From the NCBI GenBank assembly GCA_943372645.1, contig CALRZN010000010.1:94389-158388 (forward strand): a stretch of 64,000 bases of DNA, in the 5' to 3' direction. A program made the translations under genes and the position numbers. Source of the stretch: VBWE01 sp943372645. GTDB lineage: Bacteria > Bacteroidota > Bacteroidia > Palsa-965. Shown here piece by piece: positions 52,820 through 62,000 of this stretch (positions are counted from its first letter, which is position 1; each line of letters begins with the position of its first letter). The notes below the pieces were generated by a model. It did no database searches. It was not told the DNA's origin and worked only from the letters and a program-made list of their open reading frames with translations.

Positions 52820-55054
52820 TTACATTTTCACAATAATAAACTCCGTGCGGCGGTTGGCCTGGTGCTCTGCCTCTGAACAGGTTGATTTTACTGCACCTTC
52901 GCAGGCACAACCGTTAATCAGTTTGCTTTCGCCGTAGCCTTTTCCGTAGATGCGTGACTTGTCAATGCCTTTTGAAACGATGTATGCTGCTGAACTTTTC
53001 GCACGGTTATCACTCAGCTTTTCGTTTGATGCGATGCTCGAACGGCAGTCGGTGTGTGAACCAAGTTCAATCACCATGCCCGGATTTTCGGTCATTACTT
53101 TTACAATCTTGTCGAGTTCGATGGCTGCATCTTTGCGGATGTTGTATTTACCGAGGTCGAAATAAATCGGCTTGATGTCAATGATCTTGGCAAGGTCAGC
53201 ACCCACCTGGATTTTATCCAGCGTTAAGTCCAGTGCTTCGTGCACTTTGATTTCACCTTCTTTGGTGATTTCTGCATTAAACACCACCGTTTTGCCAAGG
53301 TAGCCTTCTTTGTCTAATTTAATCTGGTAGCTCAGGCGGTCGCCGATTTTTTTACCGGTAATTCCTTTTTTGAAATCGCCACCTGCGGGTGTGCTCAAGT
53401 CAAGGAACTGTTGTCCGCTCATGTTATCAATCACGGTAACTTTTACGCCTTCCAGCGCTGCTTTTGTTTGTTTATCGGTAACAAGACCAACGAGTGAAAG
53501 ACCCGGATCTTTTTCCAGTTCGAGGTCGCGGATCATTTCTGTTTTTTCGCCGAGCTCGTTTGTATTAAACGGATTTTTGCCCTCGAAATATTTTTCTTTG
53601 GTTCCGTTCAGTGCATATTCTTTTGCGGGATCTACTTCAAAGCTGTACTCTCCGTTCGGGCCGGCAGTAACCGTTCCTACCGGTTTTCCTTCTTTGTCGT
53701 TCAGTGTTACCACAGCACCCGGCAGCGGTGTTCCGCCGTTTTTGTCTTTGGCAATGCCTTTAATGATAAAGCTCGGTTTCATCGGGCGGAGCATGGTAAT
53801 GGCGTAAATATCATCATCGCCTTTGCCGCCATCGCGGTTCGAACTCATGTAACCGTTTTTACCTTCGGCATCCAGTACCAGGGCAAAATCGTCCCACTGT
53901 GTATTTACCGGTTTACCTGCGTTTATGATTTTAGTGAAGCCGCCTTTTTTATCACCGGCTGCATAAAACACATCAAGGCCGCCGAGGCCAACGTGGCCGT
54001 TCGATGCAAAAAACAGGTTGCCATCTGCATCCACAAACGGGAACATTTCATTGCCTTCGGTATTAATCACATCACCGAGGTTCTGCGGAACGCCGAGGCT
54101 GCCGTCGCCACCGATTTCCATGCGGTAAATGTCGGTGCCGCCTTTGCCGCCCGGCATGTCGCTTACGAAGTAGAGCCATTTTCCGTCAGCGCTCAGGGCC
54201 GGGTGACCGGTTGAATAGTTATCGCTGTTGATGGCCAGGTTTTCTTCATTCCATGCACCGTCTTTTTTAACTGCGCGGAAGAGTTTCAGGTTGTTTACCC
54301 CCTTGGCATCTTTTCCGAATTTTTTCTGGAAATAGTTGTTTCGCGTAAAATACATCGTGTTGCCGTCAGCCGAAAAACAGGCCGGGCCTTCGTGGTATTT
54401 GGTGTTCATTTTTTTATTGATGGTGCTGGCATTGTTCAGGTTGCCGTTTGCAGCATCGCGGTCGGCAATGTACATATCCAGGAAGGGGCGGCCGTTCCAG
54501 GTGTGGAATGTTTTCACGCCTGGTGATTCATGACGGGCCGATGCAAAAACAATTTTGCCGTTGGTAAATGACGTGCCGAAATCCGCCTCGTTCGAGTTGA
54601 TATCGAGGTTACGGATATCGAAGTACGGTTTTTCTTTTTCGATAGACTCGATGAAGTTTTTGCTGGTTGCATATTCCTTGCCGCGGCTGTCGGCCGACTG
54701 CATCACGCTGAATTTCTCCATCCACACCAGGCTTTCGGCGTATTTGCCGTTACCGCGCAGGGCCTGTGCGTAGTTGTAGCAGAGTTCCGCATCAACGTTG
54801 GCTCCGTTTACAATTTTGGCATACCACTGCTCGGCTTTTCCCCACTGCCCTATTTTAACGTAACAGTCGCCGAGGCGGCGCATGGTTTGTTCGTCGGTAC
54901 CGCTTTTTGCAGCCACTTTTTCATAAATGGAAGCCGCACGCGAATAGGCAAAACGGTCGTAATACTTGTTGGCACGTTTCATTGCTGTTCCCTGGGCCGA
55001 AACAAGCGTAACGAAAAACGTGAATACTAAAATAAAAAGTGTTGTCTTTTTCAT
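52820..55054 (-). CDS. PorE-like PD40/OmpA protein of the adhesin operon
   Basis: The 744-residue protein has a signal peptide (to about 20), TPR helices, a PD40 propeller (LYFVSDMPGGKGGTDIYRM; GHVGLGGLDVFYA), a carboxypeptidase-regulatory domain around 430-500, a second beta domain near 510-590, and an OmpA C domain (VIELGSHTDCRSSIASNEKLSDNRAKSS). The two cysteines in the C-terminal NGCACEGAVKSTC block could form a disulfide. It follows PorP/SprF by 11 bases and should be translated from the same mRNA. It is more divergent from the other two paralogues than they are from each other. Confidence 0.9.
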   Translation of the reverse strand: MKKTTLFILVFTFFVTLVSAQGTAMKRANKYYDRFAYSRAASIYEKVAAKSGTDEQTMRRLGDCYVKIGQWGKAEQWYAKIVNGANVDAELCYNYAQALRGNGKYAESLVWMEKFSVMQSADSRGKEYATSKNFIESIEKEKPYFDIRNLDINSNEADFGTSFTNGKIVFASARHESPGVKTFHTWNGRPFLDMYIADRDAANGNLNNASTINKKMNTKYHEGPACFSADGNTMYFTRNNYFQKKFGKDAKGVNNLKLFRAVKKDGAWNEENLAINSDNYSTGHPALSADGKWLYFVSDMPGGKGGTDIYRMEIGGDGSLGVPQNLGDVINTEGNEMFPFVDADGNLFFASNGHVGLGGLDVFYAAGDKKGGFTKIINAGKPVNTQWDDFALVLDAEGKNGYMSSNRDGGKGDDDIYAITMLRPMKPSFIIKGIAKDKNGGTPLPGAVVTLNDKEGKPVGTVTAGPNGEYSFEVDPAKEYALNGTKEKYFEGKNPFNTNELGEKTEMIRDLELEKDPGLSLVGLVTDKQTKAALEGVKVTVIDNMSGQQFLDLSTPAGGDFKKGITGKKIGDRLSYQIKLDKEGYLGKTVVFNAEITKEGEIKVHEALDLTLDKIQVGADLAKIIDIKPIYFDLGKYNIRKDAAIELDKIVKVMTENPGMVIELGSHTDCRSSIASNEKLSDNRAKSSAAYIVSKGIDKSRIYGKGYGESKLINGCACEGAVKSTCSEAEHQANRRTEFIIVKM

Positions 55055-55065
55055 ACCCGTAATCC

Positions 55066-56007
55066 TTAGAAATAACGCGGTGATTTCAGTTTTTCCTTGT
55101 TGAAGATAAAGTCGTAGCTGATCATCAGTTCGACTGTACCGTTGTTTACATTCTGCAGGCGCGTGGTGGTGTAATCGTACGACAGGCCTGCGCGGAACTG
55201 GTCGGTAAACTGGTAACCGAACATGCCGTAGAACGAGTCTTTCAGACGCATACCTGCACCCACCGAAAATTTATCGCGGAGAATAACTTCGGCCGTTGCA
55301 TCAATGGCAATCGGTGCATTTTTCACCATTTTCACTTTCGTGGTCGGCTTGATTTTGATGTCTTTTCCTACCGGGAAAATAAGACCGGCAATGAAAAAGT
55401 AGTGGCGCAGTTCTTTCACCGTAGTGGTATCGTTATTGCCGCCTCCGCCAAGATTAAAATTATTCTCCACCATGCGCGGCGAACTTGCACCGATGTACCA
55501 GCGTTCGTGGTGCAGGTAAATGCCGGTACCGATGTTTGGCTTGATGATATTCTCAGCCGTGCTGTTTACAAACGACGGATCGTTCGGTGAAATGGTGTGC
55601 AGGCCCGCAATTTTCGGCTGGAACATATTTATACCGGCTTTTACACCGAATGCAAGTTTCAGCAGCTGCGTCAGTTTTACGGTGTACGAATAGTCGCCGT
55701 AAATGAACGTCTGGTTCAGCGGCCCGATTTTATCGTTCACCACCGAGAAGCCGAGCCCCATGTTTTTGTTGCGCAGCGGGCTGTGTATAAACAGCGTCTG
55801 TGTCATCGGCGCACCGTCGAGCCCGATCCATTGCTGGCGGTGCAACCCGGTTACGTTTAACATCCCGCGGCTGCCGGCATAACCGGGGTTCACCGAAAGG
55901 GTGTTGTACATATAATGCGTGAACTGCGGATCCTGCTGTGCATTGGCCTGCAATGCGCCGAGGGTGAGCCCGAGAACCAGTATCGCTTTGTGCATGTACT
56001 TTTTCAT
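55066..56007 (-). CDS. PorP/SprF family type IX secretion system membrane protein
   Basis: The 313-residue outer membrane beta-barrel protein has a signal peptide (to about 23, QANA-Q) and starts with QDPQFTHYMYNTLSVNPGYAGSRG, the PorP/SprF family hallmark. Later strands include GLGFSVVNDKIGPLNQTFIYGDYSYTVKL and the end GTVELMISYDF. In Flavobacterium, SprF is required for secretion of SprB, the adjacent adhesin with a type B sorting domain. The same pairing holds here: this gene follows the giant type B protein by 62 bases. Confidence 0.93.
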   Translation of the reverse strand: MKKYMHKAILVLGLTLGALQANAQQDPQFTHYMYNTLSVNPGYAGSRGMLNVTGLHRQQWIGLDGAPMTQTLFIHSPLRNKNMGLGFSVVNDKIGPLNQTFIYGDYSYTVKLTQLLKLAFGVKAGINMFQPKIAGLHTISPNDPSFVNSTAENIIKPNIGTGIYLHHERWYIGASSPRMVENNFNLGGGGNNDTTTVKELRHYFFIAGLIFPVGKDIKIKPTTKVKMVKNAPIAIDATAEVILRDKFSVGAGMRLKDSFYGMFGYQFTDQFRAGLSYDYTTTRLQNVNNGTVELMISYDFIFNKEKLKSPRYF

Positions 56008-56069
56008 TTGTTTTATTTTTTAACACAGGCCTGTTTCCTGCGAACCAGGCCTGTGTCTGTTTTCAATTT

Positions 56070-59000
56070 TTATTTTGTATTCAGATAAACGTAACCACTG
56101 CGTACCGGTGATCCGTCGCCGAGATCAACCATGTAGAAGTAAGTTCCTTCCGGTGCCAGGCCGTTGCCGAGGCTGAGGCTGTTGGTGTTTGTACCATCCC
56201 AGCGTACGGTCGTGTTGTTATAGCCTGTTCCTTCCCATACAATGTTACCCCAACGGTTGAAGATGGTTACTTTGTTATCCGGGTACGCATTGATGCCTTT
56301 GATTTCAAAGAAGTCGTTCTGACCGTCGCCGTTGGCCGAGAAGCCCTGCGGGATATCGAGATCACACGGATCCGGATCGAGGTAGTTGTTCAGTCCGTCG
56401 CCGTCGCAATCTTCCAGCGGCGTTTCATCGTTTATGCCGTCGTTGATACCATCACCATCCGAATCAAGATCCTGGTAGTTCGGTATGCCATCGCCGTCGG
56501 TATCAGGCGGTGTGTCTGTTCCTGCACCCGGACCATCGCCCCATGTGCCGTTGTTTCCATCTACCGAGTCAATGATTCCATCGCCGTCCGTATCTACACC
56601 GTCAATCACACCGTCACCGTTCTGATCGAGATCACCGTTACCACCTTCGATTACGTCGCTGATGCCGTCGTTATCGCTGTCGAGGTCCTGGTAATCCGGA
56701 ACGCCATCACCATCGGTATCCGGCGGTGTGTTTGTACCAGCACCCGGGGCATCGCCGAAGGTTCCGTTGTTGCCATCCACCGAATCAATGATTCCGTCGC
56801 CGTCGGTATCTACACCGTCAACAATTCCGTCACCATTTGTATCGAGGTTGGCATTTCCGCCTTCGATTACGTCGTCAATACCATCGTTGTCGGCATCAAG
56901 GTCCTGGTAATCCGGAACGCCGTCGCCGTCGGTATCAACCGGATCATCGTTGGTTGAAGGAGCATCACCGTAAGTTCCGTTCTGTCCGTCAGCTGCGTCA
57001 ATGATACCGTCGCCGTCGGTGTCAACACCGTCCACAATACCATCTTCGTTTGCATCCATCGCACCGTTTCCTGCTTCAATAATGTCATCAATGCCATCGT
57101 TGTCGCTGTCGAGGTCCTGGTAATCCGGAACGCCATCGCTGTCGGTATCTGCCGGATCGTCGTTGGTGGTTGCACCATCGCCATACGTTCCGCTTCCGTC
57201 AGCGGCATCCATAATACCGTCATCGTCGCTGTCCACTCCATCTACCACACCGTCGCTGTTTGCATCAGCTGCCTCGTTTCCTGATTCGATGATGTCGTTG
57301 ATACCATCGTTATCACTGTCGAGGTCGGTGTAATCCGGATGCGAATCGCCATCGGTATCCGGCGGGTTGTTCACGAACGAACCACCGTTGTTGTTGTCGG
57401 CATTGTCCATGATACCATCGTTATCGGTATCCGGTCCGTCGAGTACTCCGTCGCTGTTCGCGTCATCGGTGTTCGGACGGCCACTTTCGGTAAGGTCAGA
57501 GATACCGTCGTTATCCGAATCAAGATCCTGGTAGTCCGGGTTACCATCGCCATCAAAATCAGGCGGTGTTAATCCGTTCGGACCTTGTGCGTCGTTCAGT
57601 CCGTCGTTGTTCACGTCGGTGATCGGGCCTGTGCCTACAATACCATCGTTATCCGGATCAGGTCCGCCGGCTTCAATTACGTCGGCAATACCATCGTTAT
57701 CACTGTCGAGGTCAAACTGATCCGGTATTCCATCGCCGTCAGTGTCGCCACCGTTGCCGGCAGTTGCATTTTCGGTTACGTCGGTAATGCCGTCGTTGTC
57801 GTCGTCAATATCATCCACATCCGGAATTCCGTCGCCGTCCCAGTCGCGGGCTTCGCGCCAGTCGAGTTCGGTTGTTCCCGGTGTATCCATGTTCGGGAAT
57901 GTGGTGCTTGTTGCAGGACCGTCGTTGTTGGTGATGTTGTTCACACCACTTGTAGCAACGTTGTCGTACGCATCATCCAGTCCGTCGCCGTCAGTATCGT
58001 TACCACTCGGCGGTACATCCGGCTGACCATCATTGTTGAAGTCGTTACCTTCTTCAAGATCGCTGAACGTATCGTTATCCGAATCGGTATCAATGTAATC
58101 CGGCGTATCGGTACCGTCGGTATTCCACGGCGTGAGGCCTGCGCCGCCGAAACCGGTGTTGGTATCGTACGCGTCATCCAGTCCGTCTCCGTCAGTATCG
58201 TTACCGGTCGGTGTAATCCAGCCGATAGTCGCTTGCCCTTCGATGTTGTCAACAATACCGTCGTTATCTGCATCAATATCCAGGTAATCCGGGTTGCCGT
58301 TGTTGTCAGCGTTATCATTCGGATAGCTGTCCGGACGACCGTCGCTGTTGGTATCGGCACCGGTCGATGTGTTCGGTGTTCCGCCCTGCGACGGATCTAC
58401 GGTGTCAATCTGACCATCACCATCCACATCAGCGTTACCATCCACCTGTCCGTCGCCGTTGGCATCTGTTCCGCCGGTTTCAATGAGGTCGGTAATACCG
58501 TCGTTGTCGCTGTCAATATCCAGGTAGTTCGGTGCGCTGTCGCCGTCCATGTTCAGTACGGTGAGGATTGTACCGCCCTGGCTCGGATCAACATCATCGC
58601 TCAGGCCATCACCGTCTGCGTCGGTAAATCCATCAATCTGACCGTTACCATCTGCATCAGCACCGCCGTTTTCCATCACATCTGTAATGCCGTCGTTGTC
58701 GCTGTCCACATCTAAGTAATTGTCAACGCCGTCGCCATCGGTGTCCGCCGGGTTCAGTGGTGTTCCGCCTACAGTCGGATCAACGTTATCGCTTAAGCCG
58801 TCGTTATCCGCGTCGGCAAAACCGTCAATCTGTCCGTCGCCGTTTGCATCAGTTCCGCCTGCTTCAGTAACGTCGGTGATGCCGTCGTTATCGCTGTCCA
58901 CATCAATGTAATCATCGTGGCCGTCGCCGTCAGAATCCGGTGTCGGCAGCGGTGTACCGCCTACGGTCGGATCAACGTTATCGCTCAGTCCATCGCCGTC

Positions 59001-62000
59001 AGTATCGGTGTAACCGTCAATCAGACCGTCGCCGTTGGCATCGGTTCCGCCTGCTTCGGTAACGTCGGTAATGCCATCGTTATCGCTGTCCAGATCAAGG
59101 AAGTTGTCAATGCCATCGCCGTCGGTATCCGGTGTCAGCAGCGGTGTGCCGCCTACGGTCGGATCAACGTTATCGCTCAGGCCATCGCCATCGGTATCGG
59201 TGTAACCATCAATCAGACCGTCACCGTTTGCATCGGTTCCGCCTGCTTCGGTAACGTCGGTGATACCGTCGTTATCGCTGTCGAGGTCGGTGTAATCCGG
59301 ATGACCATCGCCGTCGGTATCAACCGGGATAACCGGTGTACCACCTTCTGACGGATCCTGTGCATCATTAAGACCGTCGCCATCCACGTCGGTAAATCCG
59401 TCCACAATACCATCACCGTCTGCATCTGCAAGACCGTTTTCAAGTACGTCGGTAATACCATCGTTATCGCTGTCGAGGTCGAAGTAATCCGGAATACCAT
59501 CACCGTCGGTATCGCCCGGGCCTTCCACTACGTCGAGGACGCCGTCGTTGTCATCATCCGGATCGAGCATATCAGGAACACCATCGTTATCGTGGTCTTC
59601 AATTTCGCGCCAATCCAGTTCCGGGTTGGTAACATCATCGAGGTTCGGATACGATGTCGGTACAGTTCCGTTGGTTGGGTTCACTGCTGTATCGTTCACA
59701 TCGTATGCATCATCCAGTCCGTCGTTATCGGCATCGTTACCTGAAGGTGTCGTATCCGCAACGTTGTCGCCGGTGGTATCCCAACCTTCGATGTTATCGC
59801 TGATACCATCGTTGTCGGTATCCAGGTCGATGTAATCCGGTGTATCAGTTCCGTCGGTATTCACCGGCGTTACACCTGCACCACCAAATCCGTTGAAGTT
59901 ATCGTACGCATCATCCAGTCCGTCGCCGTCGGTATCGTTACCGCTCGGCGCAATGTAACTGAATGAAGCCATGCCTTCGATGTTATCAACAATACCATCG
60001 TTGTCCGCATCAATGTCTAAGTAATCCGGGTTGCCGTTGTTGTCGGTGTTGTCGTTCGGATAGCTGTCCGGGCGACCATCGCTGTTGGTATCGGCACCGG
60101 TCGAAGTGTTCGGTGTTCCGCCCTGCGACGGATCTACGGTATCAATCTGACCGTTACCATCCACATCGGTGTTGCCGTCAACCTGTCCGTCGCCGTTGGC
60201 ATCGGTGCCGCCGGTTTCGATGAGGTCGGTAATGCCATCGTTGTCGCTGTCAATGTCGAGGTAATTCGGAGCACCGTCGCCGTCAAAGTTGAGGACCACG
60301 AGCGGCGTACCGCCTGCGTTCGGATCAACGTTATCGCTTAAGCCGTCGTTGTCAGCATCCGTGTAACCATCAATCTGACCGTTACCGTCTGCATCAGCAC
60401 CGCCGTTCTCCATCACATCGGTTATGCCGTCGTTGTCGCTGTCCACATCAATGTAGTTGTCAACGCCATCGCCGTCGGTATCCGGAACAGGCAGCGGCGT
60501 ACCGCCGTTGTTCGGATCAACGTTGTCGCTCAAACCATCGTTATCGGTATCGGCAAATCCATCAATGATACCATCGCCGTTTGCATCAATGCCGCCAGCT
60601 TCGGTTACATCGGTTACGCCGTCGTTATCGCTGTCGAGGTCGAGGTAGTTCGGATGGCCGTCGCCGTCGTTATCACCTACCGGCAGCGGTGTGCCACCCT
60701 GTGAAGGATCAACGTTATCGCTAAGACCGTCATTATCGAGATCGGTAAAGCCATCAATAAATCCGTCGCCGTTGGCGTCTGTTCCGCCTGCTTCGGTTAC
60801 ATCGGTAATACCGTCGTTATCGCTGTCAAGATCGAGGTAATCAACCTGGCCGTCACCATCGGTGTTAACAAAAACAACCGGTGTACCGCCTTGTGTCGGA
60901 TCCTGTGCATCGTTGTAACCATCGCCGTCTGCATCGGTGAAACCGTCAATGATACCATCACCGTTTGCATCAGCAAGGCCATTTTCGGTTACGTCGGTAA
61001 TGCCGTCGTTATCACTGTCAACATCCACATAATTGGCCTGTCCGTCGCCATCGAAATCAGGAACCGGCAGCGGAGTGCCGCCCTGCGAAGGATCAACGTT
61101 ATCGCTCAGGCCGTCGTTATCTGCATCGGTGTAACCATCAATGATACCATCGCCGTTGGCGTCTGTTCCGCCTGCTTCAGTTACGTCGGTAATGCCGTCG
61201 TTATCGCTGTCGAGATCAATGTAATTCGGGATACCGTCACCATCTGTATTCGGAATCGGAAGCGGGGTTCCTCCCTGAGAAGGATCAACGTTATCGCTCA
61301 GGCCATCGCCATCAACATCTGCAAAGCCGTCAATCTGTCCGTCGCCGTTGGCATCAGTTCCGCCAGCTTCGGTTACATCGGTAATGCCATCGTTATCACT
61401 ATCAAGATCGAGGTAATTGGGCTGACCATCGCCGTCCGTATTCACCAGTACCACCGGTGTACCACCTTGTGAAGGGTCCTGTGCATCGTTGAGGCCATCG
61501 CCGTCCACATCCGTAAATCCATCTACTTCGCCGTCGCCGTTAGCGTCGGTCAATCCGTTTTCAGTAACGTCGGTAATACCGTCGTTATCACTGTCCACAT
61601 CAATGTAGTTGGGCTGACCGTCGCCGTCCGTATCCGGTATCGGCAGAGGTGTGCCACCCTGTGTCGGATCAACGGTATCACTTAAACCATCGTTATCCGC
61701 ATCAACAAAACCATCAATGATACCGTCGCCGTTGGCATCAGTGCCACCTGCTTCAGTTACATCGGTAATGCCATCGTTGTCGCTGTCGAGGTCCACGTAA
61801 TCAGCATGACCATCACCGTCGGTATCCGGAACCGGCAGCGGTGTACCGCCATTGTTCGGGTCAACGTTATCGCTTAAGCCATCGTTATCGGTATCTGCAA
61901 AGCCATCAATAATACCATCGCCGTTGGCATCGGTGCCGCCTGCTTCGGTTACATCGGTAATGCCATCGTTATCACTGTCGAGATCGAGGTAATCGTTATT

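Noticed and set aside
57585..58715. Long plus-strand open frame of 376 codons opposite the giant repeat protein
   Set aside because: It is a mirror of the repetitive Asp-codon pattern on the other strand, rich in Val/Ile, with no start context or family match.
60891..61472. Second long plus-strand frame opposite the repeats
   Set aside because: Same cause: regular 192-bp repeats without stops in the complementary frame.
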